NCBI GenBank assembly: GCA_900318035.1
Contig: ONJC01000020.1
Span: forward strand, 1 to 44,973
Origin: an uncultured Methanobrevibacter sp.
Lineage (GTDB): Archaea; Methanobacteriota; Methanobacteria; Methanobacteriales; Methanobacteriaceae
DNA: 44,973 nucleotides
Reading direction: 5' to 3'
Part shown: one piece after another, positions 1 to 9,541 of the stretch
Layout: every line of letters begins with the position of its first letter
Numbering within the stretch: the first letter of the stretch is position 1
The notes under the pieces: model-generated
Databases searched by the model: none
What the model was told of the DNA's origin: nothing
The model's input: only the letters and a program-made list of their open reading frames with translations
Position numbers and translations under genes: made by a program

Positions 1-1660
1 CAACTTATTAACAGTAACATTAGCACTATCATAAGAAGAACTATACCTCTCATCACCAGCAAAAACGACTGATGCAGTATAATACTTAGGCAACAAATCT
101 ACAAACAGGATCACCTGTCCGTTACTGTCAGTAGTCCTAACGTAAGTTTCATTATCCAATTTAATGGAAACATTGACATTTTCAACAGGATTATCATTTT
201 CATCCTTTAAAATGGCAGTCACATTCTTACCATCACCATAAACAGTAGTAAAACCTGTAACCTCAAGTACAGTGTCTAACCTATTAACAACAACAGGAAC
301 ATTAACATAAGAATTAATATACCTATCATCACCATCAAAAGCAATAAAAGCATTGTACTGTTTAGGAATTAAATCAGCGAAGAGACTTACTTGACCATTA
401 GCATCAGTAGTTTTAACGTGAGTCACATTATCCAATTTAATGGAAACACTAACATTCTCAATTGGATTGCCGTTGGAGTCAGTAAGATTAGCAACCACAT
501 TTTTGCCTTTACCATAAACAGTAGTAAAACCTGAAGCATTCAAAACACTAGCCAACTTATTAACAGTAACATTAGCATAATTATAAGAAGAACTATACAT
601 CTCATCACCAGCAAAAACGACTGATGCAGTATAATACTTAGGCATTAAATCAGCAAACAGGCACACTTGACCATTACTGTCAGTTGTTTTAACATAAGTC
701 ACATTATCCAATTTAATGGAAACACTAACATTTTCAATAGAATTACCGTTCACATCCTTTAAAACAGCAGTCAAATTCTTACCATCACCATAAACCGTAG
801 TAAAACCTGTAACCTCAAGTACAGTGTCTAACCTATTAACAACAATAGGAACATTAACATAAGAATTAATATACCTATCATCACCATCAAAAGCAATAAA
901 AGCATTGTACTGTTTAGGCAACAAGTCAACAAACAGACTGACCTGACCGGAACCATCAGTAGTAATATTATAAGTCTCATTATTCAACCTAATAGAAACA
1001 GTAACATTATCAATAGGATTACCATCAGCATCAGTCAAGTTAGCAACCAGATATTTACCTTTACCATAAACAGTAGCAATAGGAGTAGCATTCAATTGTG
1101 TAGCTAACTTATTTACAACAACAGGGACATTTACATAAGAATTAATATACCTATCATCACCATCAAAAGTAATCTTAGCATAATAAACCTTAGGCAACAA
1201 GTCAACAAACATACTGACCTGACCGGAACCATTAGTAGTCATATTATAAGTCTCATTATTCAACCTAATAAAAACAGTAACATTATCAATAGGAGTGCCG
1301 TTCACATCAGTTAAATTAGCAATCAAATACCTACCTTTACCATAAACAGTAGTAATATTAGAAGCACTCAAAACAGTGCCTAACCTATTGATGGTAATGG
1401 TTGCATCAGCATATGAATTATAGTATTTGTCATTACCTTCAAAGATGATTCTTGCATTGTACTGTTTAGGCAACAAATCAACATATAAACTAGCCTGACC
1501 TGAACTGTTTGTGGTTCTGACAAAAGTCTCATTATTCAACCTGAAAGTAACATTGGCATTGCTGATATTATTTCCGTTAATGTCTTTCAAGGTAACAACA
1601 AGATATTTTCCATCCTGGTAAACAGTTGTTAAGTTGGAAGTTTCTAAAAGGGTGTATTCC
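1..1660 (-). repeat. Tandem ~275-bp repeats encoding Ig-like domains
   Basis: At least six units of about 273-279 bp, each encoding one ~91-residue Ig-like domain. Two sub-types alternate near the 3' part: units joined by VNVPVVVNRLDTVLEV and units joined by SANVTVNKLASVL. Copies two units apart are more alike at DNA level than neighbours, which suggests expansion by duplication of a two-domain block. The array continues past the window start. Confidence 0.85.
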
Positions 1661-3024
1661 TTTTTAATGTGAATATATGCAACAGTTGAAGAATTTATGT
1701 AACATTCATCACCATCATAAAAAATTGTAACATTATATATTCCTGCAGATAAATTGGCAAAATATTTTATCTGACCCATTGCATCTGTAGTATTGCTAAA
1801 AGTTTGATTATTCAGGTTTATATTCACTTTGGCATCTGTAATGTTGTTTCCAAACTCATCTTTCAAAGTTATATTCAAATATCCGCCATCAGGATAATAT
1901 GAAGTAAATCCATAAGCAATTAAACTGCTCGATGATTTCAGAATTGTAAGATTAATTATCAGGGTTTGTCTTTCTAAAGTTTCATTTCCTTCAAATGTAA
2001 TTGTTGCAGTATAATTTTGAGGTTTCAAACCTTCAATTGTGACATTAACTTCCCCTTTTTTATCTGTTTTTAAGATATATGTCTGATTGTTAAGAGTTAC
2101 GGTAACATTTGTATCATTAAGAGGATTGCCTTTTGCATCAGTTAAAGTTACATTGAAATATTTGGCACCTCCATATACTACTGATATATTGCGTGTGTGA
2201 TTTTTAGGGTCAACAACCTGTCCTGAAGAAGCTTTATTAATTACAATAGATATTCTAGCAAATGATTTTTCATACAGCTCATCTCCATCGAAATTGATTG
2301 TTGCATTATGGATTCCTGCAGGCAAACCATTTATAGTGAAATTGTGTTGACCGTTACCATCGGTACTGCCGGTTAAAGTTGCAAGTGTGGATTTAACAGT
2401 AATATCCTTGCCTTTAATACCTTTACCGTTTTTATTGTTTAAAGTAACTGTGAATTCAGTGCCATCATTGTACTCTGCTATAACGTTTGCAGATATTATT
2501 TCAGTAGGCATTTTGGTTATTTCATATTTTGCCAAAGCAGCACTCCCTTTGTAATAAGGAGTTTCATTAAAGATGAATTTGATGCTGTAATCTTTATCAG
2601 GGATTTTATTTGTGTCAATTTCAAGTATTGCCTGTCCGTTTTCGTCTGTAGTTAAATTCTTAATTAAAATATCATTTTCAAAAGCATAAATTATCTGATT
2701 ATATAAACTAGTATTATTTCCATCAACTAACCTAACAGATAATGATCCGCTTTCATTATAAACAAAACTTCCATTTTGGGATATAATTTGAGTCGTCGAT
2801 TTTTCATCTTCAGACAATACATTGTCATCATAACCTTTTTCTACATAATTGCTGTCATCGCCTGCCGAACGAAGAAGATTCGGCGATTCATCTAAACTTA
2901 TTTCATCAGTACTTGTAATATTTAATTCTTCGGCCGAGTTTAATTCACTCGCACTGACTGATGAAACAGTTAAAAATATAGCAATTATGATTAAAATTAA
3001 AAATATTAATCTATTATTACTCAT
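1..3024 (-). CDS. Adhesin-like surface protein with tandem Ig-like domains (C-terminus outside window)
   Basis: Secreted or surface-displayed protein, cut by the window edge after 1008 codons without a stop. It starts at the ATG at 3024 behind GGAAGG. The first 26 residues form a signal peptide (hydrophobic core, then VSSVSAS). A low-complexity Asp/Glu/Ser stretch follows, then about ten Ig-like (Big_3-type) domains of roughly 91 residues. The last six are close copies sharing the motifs TTVYG-GK, LTD-NGNPI-NV-V-I-LNN-T, TT-GQVSLFVDLLPK and FDGDDRYINSY-NV-VVN. N-glycosylation sequons are dense. Repeat-rich proteins of this type are typical of gut methanogens and are presumed to mediate attachment; no binding partner can be read from the sequence. 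It probably has its own promoter and lies downstream of another adhesin gene in the same direction. Confidence 0.9.
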   Translation of the reverse strand, partial: MSNNRLIFLILIIIAIFLTVSSVSASELNSAEELNITSTDEISLDESPNLLRSAGDDSNYVEKGYDDNVLSEDEKSTTQIISQNGSFVYNESGSLSVRLVDGNNTSLYNQIIYAFENDILIKNLTTDENGQAILEIDTNKIPDKDYSIKFIFNETPYYKGSAALAKYEITKMPTEIISANVIAEYNDGTEFTVTLNNKNGKGIKGKDITVKSTLATLTGSTDGNGQHNFTINGLPAGIHNATINFDGDELYEKSFARISIVINKASSGQVVDPKNHTRNISVVYGGAKYFNVTLTDAKGNPLNDTNVTVTLNNQTYILKTDKKGEVNVTIEGLKPQNYTATITFEGNETLERQTLIINLTILKSSSSLIAYGFTSYYPDGGYLNITLKDEFGNNITDAKVNINLNNQTFSNTTDAMGQIKYFANLSAGIYNVTIFYDGDECYINSSTVAYIHIKKEYTLLETSNLTTVYQDGKYLVVTLKDINGNNISNANVTFRLNNETFVRTTNSSGQASLYVDLLPKQYNARIIFEGNDKYYNSYADATITINRLGTVLSASNITTVYGKGRYLIANLTDVNGTPIDNVTVFIRLNNETYNMTTNGSGQVSMFVDLLPKVYYAKITFDGDDRYINSYVNVPVVVNKLATQLNATPIATVYGKGKYLVANLTDADGNPIDNVTVSIRLNNETYNITTDGSGQVSLFVDLLPKQYNAFIAFDGDDRYINSYVNVPIVVNRLDTVLEVTGFTTVYGDGKNLTAVLKDVNGNSIENVSVSIKLDNVTYVKTTDSNGQVCLFADLMPKYYTASVVFAGDEMYSSSYNYANVTVNKLASVLNASGFTTVYGKGKNVVANLTDSNGNPIENVSVSIKLDNVTHVKTTDANGQVSLFADLIPKQYNAFIAFDGDDRYINSYVNVPVVVNRLDTVLEVTGFTTVYGDGKNVTAILKDENDNPVENVNVSIKLDNETYVRTTDSNGQVILFVDLLPKYYTASVVFAGDERYSSSYDSANVTVNKL

Positions 3025-3091
3025 ACTTAACCTTCCAAAATTTATTTATAGTAAGTTAAAGTATGTTATTTAAAATATAAGTATTTAACGA

Positions 3092-3107
3092 TAGTATTTA
3101 TATACTA
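3092..3107 (-). promoter_or_regulatory. TATA-like promoter with short inverted repeat for the Ig-domain adhesin
   Basis: On the minus strand TAGTAT-ATAA-ATACTA contains a TATA box (TATATAAATA) inside a 6-bp inverted repeat. It lies about 70 bp upstream of the start at 3024, so transcription would begin near 3073 with a leader of about 50 nt. Position and base content fit an archaeal promoter; the symmetry may be a chance effect of AT-richness. Confidence 0.4.
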
Positions 3108-3109
3108 TA

Positions 3110-3140
3110 AAAAAATAAAAAAAAGAAAAATAAATTATAT
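3110..3140 (-). terminator. Poly-T terminator downstream of the 1504-aa adhesin
   Basis: Read on the minus strand this is TTTATTTTTC followed by long T runs, about 15-45 nt after the stop codon of the upstream adhesin gene. Archaeal RNA polymerase commonly terminates at such U-rich tracts. Confidence 0.5.
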
Positions 3141-3154
3141 GAATTTCACATAAT

Positions 3155-6100
3155 CTATTTTTTAGTTTTAATTTGAACAAAACATAGTGAAATCAAACAT
3201 AATATCAATGCAAATAATGGATTTCCAGTTACTGGTTGATTTGTCTTTTTAAGAGCAGCAGGTTTTTGTTCATTAACTGCCTTCTTAGTTTCAACATTAT
3301 TTTTAGTTACAACGTCCTTTTTAGTATCATTCTTGATTCCATCGTCGTGAATATCATCAGTGACATCTACATCTGGAATTTCATCTGTAAGATTCTTTTC
3401 ACTAGGGTCTTCCTCAGGAACCTCAACAGGAGGAATTTCCTCATCAGGAGGAACCTCTTCAGGAACACCTATAGTAGGGAACTTCTCAGCAGATCTATTT
3501 CCATCAGGATAAACATCAAAGGAAGGAATTTCACTAGGTAATTCCACTTCAGGATCATCGTCATCAGTAGCCTTATTGATTGGAACATCACCATCAACGA
3601 AATTCACATCAGGAATATCGGTATCAGGAATATCCGCAACAGAAACAACATCATCAGGTAAATCCACATCAGGAACATCCACAACAGAAACTCTATCCGG
3701 AATATCCACATCAGGAACATCCACAACAGAAACTCTATCCGGAATATCCACATCAGGAACATCCGCAGCAGAAACCTTATCATCAGGTAAATCCACATCA
3801 GGAACATCCGCAGCAGAAACCTTATCATCAGGTAAATCCACATCAGGAATATCCACTGTAGGAACCTTATCATCAGGTAAATCCACATCAGGAACATCCA
3901 CTGTAGGAACCTTATCATCAGGTAAATCCACATCAGGAACATCCACTGTAGGAACCTTATCATCAGGTAAATCCACATCAGGAACATCATCAGGAACTGT
4001 TATGAGAACATCACCAGTAGGTACACTACCCGGTGCCGGATAAATGATTCCCTTAGGTTCTTTTACATCGAAATCAAGTGATACAATTGAACGAACGTTA
4101 ACCTTATCAGTACTGTTTAATACCTCATCCGTAATATTATGTCCAGCAACAGCAGTATTGATTTTTTCACCAACGGTAGTTGTTAGGAATGTCAATTCTA
4201 AACGTGCAGATTCTCCTACATTAAGTGTTTTAGTATAGTTCCAAGTATCCTTACCGTCGAAAGTCCATAAAGCCTTGTCGGAATAATCTGAGTATACAAG
4301 CCCTTCAGTGTAATTATTGTCTTTAATGTAAACTCCGGTTAAATTAACCTTTCCAGTATTTGTGACAATAATTGTGAAGTTAGCAGGCTTTCCAATTTCA
4401 ACCAAATCATAATTAGAAATCTTAGTTATGGAGAATTGAGGTTCATATACAGTAACTGTAGCATTGTCCCATAAGTCAATTTCTTGGAACTCATCCCAAT
4501 CTTTCCATATCCATCTAACGTTAGCCTTATTGGTTAATTTGCCGTATTTGGTTGCATTGAATATGAGAGTCACATTTATGTAAGAACCTGAATTCCATTT
4601 TTCATCGTTAGGGGTATATGTAATGTTTAAACGATTATCATCACCTGTTTTAACATTAAATTTACCGCCTTGACTATCGCTTACAATCTCATAGCCTTCA
4701 TATGTTAATCCTTCAGGATAATAATCATATATTACAAGGTCTTTTGTTGAGTTGTAATGATTATAATATGGTATCTCTCCTGTATTTTTAACATAAATGT
4801 TGAAATAGACAAGCTCATTCAACTGCACAAATTCTTCACGAACTGTTTTGGTTAGATTCAAGTCAGTTTCATTTACAATAACACTTGAATAAACCTCTTG
4901 ACCATCCGGTCCAAAGACCCAATTACAAAGGATTCCAGGATACACAGCTTTAAAGTGCAATGTGACATTTAAAACTGAACCAGGAGCCCAACAGCCGTCA
5001 CTAGGCAGTGCCTGTCTGATACCGACATAACGCCATGGGGCATCATGAGTAATAGTTATGCCTGGAGTATGGGCTTCATAACCAAGAAATACCAATCCGT
5101 CAGGATAATAATCCTTTACAAAGAAGCAACCAGTACTGTTATATAAAGGCACTGTTCCGTTGTTTATAAGACATACATCATAATAAACATCATCACCAAC
5201 ACTTACAAACTCCTCATGAACCTTTTTGGTTAAATTTAAACCAGATTCTCCCGCATAAGCAAGACCTAATGCTGAAACTTTTTTAGCCTCAGATTTAGTC
5301 CATGATAAATCGGCAGTGCTTTGCAAGTTTCCAGTTTGTAAAGCTTTGAAATTGACATCAAACTCAAATGAACAATCACCATTGGCTCCACTGGTAGGAG
5401 TGTAGGCGAAATGTATATGTCCATCCTCTGATTTGGAAGCGGATAATAATCCTTCCGAACGTTTAGTCAATTTTGTATCTATTGATTCCAATTTGAAATT
5501 CCCATTTGGTTTCCTGATAACATTATAATCAACATACTCCATATTATTAGGGTCATAAAACAAATCAAAACCGATACCTGATCCGTAATAAGCTCCTTGG
5601 AGATTACGAGCAGTAATTTTAAAGGATGCATTATCTCCGAGGGATACAACTTTAGTTATTGGAGTATTTTCCAAAACAAAATTTGCATCAGTTACAGTGG
5701 GCTGGGAAGTAGCTTCAACATGATGGGATTCAAATTGCTCCCAGTCAATTGAAGCAGTGGTTGCCACTTTTCCCTGTTTAAGAGATTTGAAGTTAACAGT
5801 AAAGTTAAAATTATGCCATTGTTGGAAACTGCTATTTGTAAAATAACCAAACAGCACTTCACCCTTAGTGGCATTCACTATCGGGGTCAGATAATAATCC
5901 TCATAATATAATCCGTCATAAATATTTCTGCCAGGTGCAAAACCGGCATACTCTAATTCATCAGGATTATATTTTACTTTCACATATACATAATCTTCAT
6001 TGTATGCAGGTCCTAAATTAGTGGTAACGGCCTCAAATGAGACATCATCCTCAACATTTGCAAATGCTGATTTGGATTTATACTCAAGTTTGAAGTCTGA

Positions 6101-7669
6101 ATCCCTCTTTATCGGAACTTCACTAATTGAATAAACCTGATGAGAGTCAGTTTGAATCCAGTTGATTACAGCAACAACCCTAGTGGATTCGGCTTCATTT
6201 AAGGCTTTGAAGTGAGCAGTGAAATTAAGACAATGCCCATTTAAAAAATTGCAGTTAGAATAATAGTAAACCCTTACATGGTCACCATAATATTCAACAG
6301 GCCTTTTATAATTATCAGTTGATACCCAACCATTATCTGGATTCCTGCCTACAGTAAAACCAGTATAACTCAATTTACTGGAATCATAGTAAATATCAAT
6401 CGGAATATAATCCTGTTTAAAATCACTTCCAATATTACGAGCAAAAATCTCATAGGATATATCACTGCCGACAACAGTTAAATCCTTTGAAGGAGTAATG
6501 GTCAGATTAAAGTTGGAATCTTGGGTGATATTGACACGAGTGGCTTTACCGGCATTCCAATCATCAACATATGCGAAACATCCGAAGTCACCTGGTTTTA
6601 AAGCTTTAAATTGGACTGTTAAATTAAAACAATGGCCATAATCGAACCAACGATTAGAGCCATAACCAATTTTTATATAGCCATTAGCAACATCCCTATT
6701 TTTTTCAGAATAGCAATCATAAGTAATTCCAGTATCCGGATTTCTACCCGGTATGAAACCAATATACTCTAATTCAGTATTGCCGTATCTAATATTAATT
6801 GGAACATATGTTTCACCGAAATTAGTTCCAAGATTACGGCCAAAAATCTCAAATGAAACTATGCTTCCAACTGAAACAGGATTCTTCAAAGCAGTATTAC
6901 TCAAATCAAAGTAAGGTTTATCGGTTATTTTGGCACGATCAGATTTACCCTCATTAATATCATAGACAAATGCATGACATCCATTGTTACCTACTTTTAA
7001 AGCTTTAAATTGAACAGTGAACTTAAAACAATGGCCCCTCTGGAAGTCGCTAGAAGGCATGTAACCAATAACTACTTTACTTTGAGCAGAATTATATTCA
7101 ATTTGAGAAAAGCAGCTGCTATAATCCCACCCATTATCAGGGTTTGAACATGGAGTAAAACCAAGATACCCCAATTCCTCATTACTATACAATATGGTAA
7201 TAGGAATTCCATCTGTACCATGATTGTCTCCAGTATTACGGCCTACAATCTCAAATGAAACTGTATCTCCTTGACGGACTACAGGTGTTAAGACTTTATT
7301 ATACTCTATTACAATATTTGAATTGCCAGCTGTTAAGATATTATTTTCACTATCTTTTGAATTGATAGCGGCACTATATTTATTAGAAACCCCCACATTG
7401 GAATTTAATGCAGTCAAATTATCATCTATGCTAGAAGCACTCTTAGGTTCACTGTCAACATTACTTACAGTAAGCTGATTGGAAACCAGATTATTTGAAC
7501 TTACTTGAGAATCATCCGCACTTACGGACAACTCATCATTTAAATCCTGTGAAGTTTCTAAATTATTATTTATTTCGTCAGCATTTATTGCATTAACAGA
7601 TCCGATCATTAATAACAAGACACTCACAATAAATAATAAAAATAAAATGCTCTTTATTTTATCACTCAT
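3155..7669 (-). CDS. Large adhesin-like surface protein with repeated domains, Asp/Pro stalk and C-terminal anchor
   Basis: A 1504-residue protein starting at the ATG at 7669, which follows AAGGAG by 5 nt; a longer frame to 7717 would translate through this ribosome site. An N-terminal signal peptide (about 1-28, MSDKIKSILFLLF...) is followed by a Ser/Asn-rich segment. Next come five copies of a ~125-residue domain (motifs FEI-GRN-G, ELEY-GF-PGRNPD-G, GHCFN-TVQFKAL), then two related KTV-EEFV domains and a DUF11-like repeat (ITKISNYDLVEIGKPANF). A low-complexity Val-Pro-Asp-Val-Asp stalk leads to NQPVTGNPLFALIL and a Lys-rich tail, the pattern of an anchored surface protein. Function is inferred as cell-surface adhesion; the ligand is unknown. 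The cysteines in the repeats are conserved, so disulphides are possible. Confidence 0.9.
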   Translation of the reverse strand: MSDKIKSILFLLFIVSVLLLMIGSVNAINADEINNNLETSQDLNDELSVSADDSQVSSNNLVSNQLTVSNVDSEPKSASSIDDNLTALNSNVGVSNKYSAAINSKDSENNILTAGNSNIVIEYNKVLTPVVRQGDTVSFEIVGRNTGDNHGTDGIPITILYSNEELGYLGFTPCSNPDNGWDYSSCFSQIEYNSAQSKVVIGYMPSSDFQRGHCFKFTVQFKALKVGNNGCHAFVYDINEGKSDRAKITDKPYFDLSNTALKNPVSVGSIVSFEIFGRNLGTNFGETYVPINIRYGNTELEYIGFIPGRNPDTGITYDCYSEKNRDVANGYIKIGYGSNRWFDYGHCFNLTVQFKALKPGDFGCFAYVDDWNAGKATRVNITQDSNFNLTITPSKDLTVVGSDISYEIFARNIGSDFKQDYIPIDIYYDSSKLSYTGFTVGRNPDNGWVSTDNYKRPVEYYGDHVRVYYYSNCNFLNGHCLNFTAHFKALNEAESTRVVAVINWIQTDSHQVYSISEVPIKRDSDFKLEYKSKSAFANVEDDVSFEAVTTNLGPAYNEDYVYVKVKYNPDELEYAGFAPGRNIYDGLYYEDYYLTPIVNATKGEVLFGYFTNSSFQQWHNFNFTVNFKSLKQGKVATTASIDWEQFESHHVEATSQPTVTDANFVLENTPITKVVSLGDNASFKITARNLQGAYYGSGIGFDLFYDPNNMEYVDYNVIRKPNGNFKLESIDTKLTKRSEGLLSASKSEDGHIHFAYTPTSGANGDCSFEFDVNFKALQTGNLQSTADLSWTKSEAKKVSALGLAYAGESGLNLTKKVHEEFVSVGDDVYYDVCLINNGTVPLYNSTGCFFVKDYYPDGLVFLGYEAHTPGITITHDAPWRYVGIRQALPSDGCWAPGSVLNVTLHFKAVYPGILCNWVFGPDGQEVYSSVIVNETDLNLTKTVREEFVQLNELVYFNIYVKNTGEIPYYNHYNSTKDLVIYDYYPEGLTYEGYEIVSDSQGGKFNVKTGDDNRLNITYTPNDEKWNSGSYINVTLIFNATKYGKLTNKANVRWIWKDWDEFQEIDLWDNATVTVYEPQFSITKISNYDLVEIGKPANFTIIVTNTGKVNLTGVYIKDNNYTEGLVYSDYSDKALWTFDGKDTWNYTKTLNVGESARLELTFLTTTVGEKINTAVAGHNITDEVLNSTDKVNVRSIVSLDFDVKEPKGIIYPAPGSVPTGDVLITVPDDVPDVDLPDDKVPTVDVPDVDLPDDKVPTVDVPDVDLPDDKVPTVDIPDVDLPDDKVSAADVPDVDLPDDKVSAADVPDVDIPDRVSVVDVPDVDIPDRVSVVDVPDVDLPDDVVSVADIPDTDIPDVNFVDGDVPINKATDDDDPEVELPSEIPSFDVYPDGNRSAEKFPTIGVPEEVPPDEEIPPVEVPEEDPSEKNLTDEIPDVDVTDDIHDDGIKNDTKKDVVTKNNVETKKAVNEQKPAALKKTNQPVTGNPLFALILCLISLCFVQIKTKK
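3600..3995 (-). repeat. 45-bp tandem repeats encoding a 15-residue Asp/Pro-rich stalk
   Basis: About nine units of 42-45 bp encode VPDVDLPDDKVPTVD and variants (VSAAD, IPDRVSVVD, VVSVAD). Three consecutive units are identical in protein sequence. This is a coding minisatellite between the last folded domain and the wall/membrane-proximal tail, expected to vary in copy number. Confidence 0.9.
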
Positions 7670-7745
7670 TATTGCTCCTTTTTTTGTTATTTTAATAATA
7701 CAAAATATTATTAACAACCATTTCTTCGTTCGATCAATAACTTCA

Positions 7746-7768
7746 GAATATTATTCAAAATAATATTC
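7746..7768. promoter_or_regulatory. Perfect palindrome at the predicted start of the adhesin transcript
   Basis: Arms GAATATTATT and AATAATATTC (10 bp, perfect) flank a 3-nt spacer. It lies 77-99 bp upstream of the adhesin start, just downstream of a TATA-like GTGTATAAT on the minus strand. The palindrome would therefore overlap the transcription start, where a dimeric repressor could act. Position and symmetry are seen; the regulator is inferred. Confidence 0.4.
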
Positions 7769-8187
7769 ATTATACACGAATTAAAAAGTATTTAATTCAT
7801 ATATATATTAGATTTTTATATTATTTAAATAAAGTGTTTTAACAAGCCCAAATATTAGCTCTTTACTTTATTTATTTATCATTATCATATAGATTTAATC
7901 AAAAAAGATTAAAAAATGTTTAATTTAAAAAAAAAGAAAGAAAAATTGTTCAAACTAATTTCAAAATAATTTTAGTTTTTTGATATAATTTCAACAAGTT
8001 AATCCATTGAATTCGAAGTTATTTATTCTTTTAGATTGTAAAAATGCTTAAATTGATAAAAATAGCAATGAATTAGATTATAACAGTTTTTAAAAGAAAA
8101 ATTGGAGTTTTCAATCATAATCTCGATTCTTGATTAGATTGAACAATATTAAAATTTTACTAAAAAAAGAAAAATAGAAAAGAAGAT
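7769..8187. other. AT-rich intergenic region without a recognisable gene
   Basis: About 420 bp between the rubrerythrin stop and the adhesin promoter. It is very AT-rich with many short A and T runs. The end next to the rubrerythrin gene (about 8160-8187) is a T-rich tract on the minus strand that can serve as its terminator. I find no ORF with a ribosome site, no tRNA and no clear RNA gene. Confidence 0.6.
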
Positions 8188-8733
8188 TTAGATATAACTG
8201 GTATCTTGTTTTCTAAAGTGTGCCTGTGGGTGATCGCATAACGGACATACTTCAGGAGCATCGGTTCCGTAATGGATGTATCCGCAGTTGTTACATTTCC
8301 ATGCGATTTCTTCATCTTTTTTGAACACTTTACCTGCATTAATTTTGTCAGTCAATGCATTGTATCTGTCTTCGTGTGCTTTTTCGGTTGCACCTGCTGC
8401 ATCAAATAAATCTGCAATGTCATCAAAGCCTTCTTCGCGTGCGGTTTCTGCAAATCCTTTATACATTGAAGTCCATTCTTCATGTTCTCCGGCGGCTGCA
8501 TCTGCGAGATTGGTTAAGGTGTCAGGCACTTTTCCACCGTTCAATAATTTGAACCAGATTTTTGCATGTTCCTTTTCATTGTCAGATGATTCCTGGAAAA
8601 TTTCCTTGATTTCAACATAACCATCTTTTTTAGCTTGAGAAGCGTAAAATTCGTATTTTACACGTGCTTGTGATTCACCAGCAAGTGCTGCTTTTAAATT
8701 TTCTTCAGTTTTTGTTCCTTTTAAGTCTGCCAT
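8188..8733 (-). CDS. rbr: Rubrerythrin (first of a tandem pair)
   Basis: A 181-residue non-haem di-iron protein that acts in the cytoplasm as a peroxide reductase in anaerobes. The ferritin-like domain (about 1-140) shows the usual Glu/His ligands: E in LAGESQARVKYEFY, E--H in NEKEHAKIW, E in EHEEWTSMY and E--H in TEKAHEDRY. The C-terminal rubredoxin-like domain has CNNCGYI and CPLCDHPQ, four cysteines for one iron. The ATG at 8733 follows GAGGT by 8 nt; an in-frame TTG five codons earlier overlaps that ribosome site and is rejected. It is about 90 bp downstream of a second rubrerythrin of identical length. A T-rich tract follows the stop. Length is normal for a short rubrerythrin. Confidence 0.95.
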   Translation of the reverse strand: MADLKGTKTEENLKAALAGESQARVKYEFYASQAKKDGYVEIKEIFQESSDNEKEHAKIWFKLLNGGKVPDTLTNLADAAAGEHEEWTSMYKGFAETAREEGFDDIADLFDAAGATEKAHEDRYNALTDKINAGKVFKKDEEIAWKCNNCGYIHYGTDAPEVCPLCDHPQAHFRKQDTSYI

Positions 8734-8824
8734 AATATCAAACCTCAAATTAATATAATTTTAAAAGACTATTTAAATATTTGGTGATTAGTTAGTAACT
8801 AAAAAAATAAAAAAGGAAAAGAGC

Positions 8825-9370
8825 TTATTTGAAGTTGGTAGCTCTTTCTTCGAAATGTGCTTTAGGAAGTCCACATACAGGACATTTTTCAGGTGCGTTA
8901 GGACCTGAAAAAACAAATCCACAGTTTTCACATTTCCATTCAATGTCAGCTTCTTTGTTGAATACAGCATCGTTTTCAACATTTGCGAGTAAAGTTCTGT
9001 ATCTTTCTTCGTGTTCTTTTTCGATTGCTCCTACTTTTTCAAATAAGAATGCAATCATTGGGAAACCTTCTTCTTTAGCGGTTTCTGCGAATTCTTTGTA
9101 CATTGAAGTCCATTCTTCGTTTTCACCGTCTGCTGCAGCGTTGAGGTTAGCTATTGTGTCTGGAATTTCATCATCGTGTAAAATTTTGTACCAAATTTTA
9201 GCGTGTTCTCTTTCGTTTTTGGAAGTTTCCATGAAAATATCATGGATTTGGACATAACCTTCTTCTTTTGCTTTTGCAGCAAAGTATTGGTATTTAGTAT
9301 GTGCTTGGGACTCACCAGCAAAAGCTGCTTGTAAGTTTGCTTCAGTTTTTGTACCTTTTAAATCTGCCAT
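8825..9370 (-). CDS. rbr: Rubrerythrin (second of a tandem pair)
   Basis: A 181-residue rubrerythrin parallel to its downstream neighbour, starting with the same [10 protein letters not shown]. Di-iron ligands are visible in [32 protein letters not shown] and IEKEHEERY. The rubredoxin part carries CENCGFVF and CPVCGLPK. The ATG at 9370 follows GGAG by 9 nt; the frame extends five more codons but would start inside the ribosome site. The two proteins agree at well over half of positions by eye, so they are a local duplication, probably serving peroxide reduction with the same electron donors. Each gene has its own upstream AT-rich promoter region and T-rich end, so they may be expressed separately. 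Confidence 0.95.
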   Translation of the reverse strand: MADLKGTKTEANLQAAFAGESQAHTKYQYFAAKAKEEGYVQIHDIFMETSKNEREHAKIWYKILHDDEIPDTIANLNAAADGENEEWTSMYKEFAETAKEEGFPMIAFLFEKVGAIEKEHEERYRTLLANVENDAVFNKEADIEWKCENCGFVFSGPNAPEKCPVCGLPKAHFEERATNFK

Positions 9371-9541
9371 TTTATACATCTCCATTATTAATAATTGAAG
9401 TAGTTATTCTATATAGAATACTAATATTATGTTGATTATCATTTAAAAGTTTATTGAAAATTAGCCATTCACCAAGTTTGCAAAAATATTGAAACACACT
9501 AAGATTTGGAATAAAAATAAAAAAAAGAAAAAAGGTTAAAA

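Noticed and set aside
3155..3260. LPXTG-type sortase signal in the adhesin tail
   Set aside because: The tail reads PVTGNPLF, not LPxTG; an anchor is plausible from the hydrophobic segment and Lys end, but sorting by a sortase is not supported.
3600..3995. CRISPR-like array because of regular 45-bp repeats
   Set aside because: Repeats are contiguous without unique spacers and keep an open minus-strand frame with Val/Pro/Asp code; it is a coding repeat.
3236..4043. Plus-strand frames over the adhesin stalk
   Set aside because: Shadow frames created by the tandem repeat on the opposite strand; Ser/Thr/Gly-only composition and no ribosome sites.
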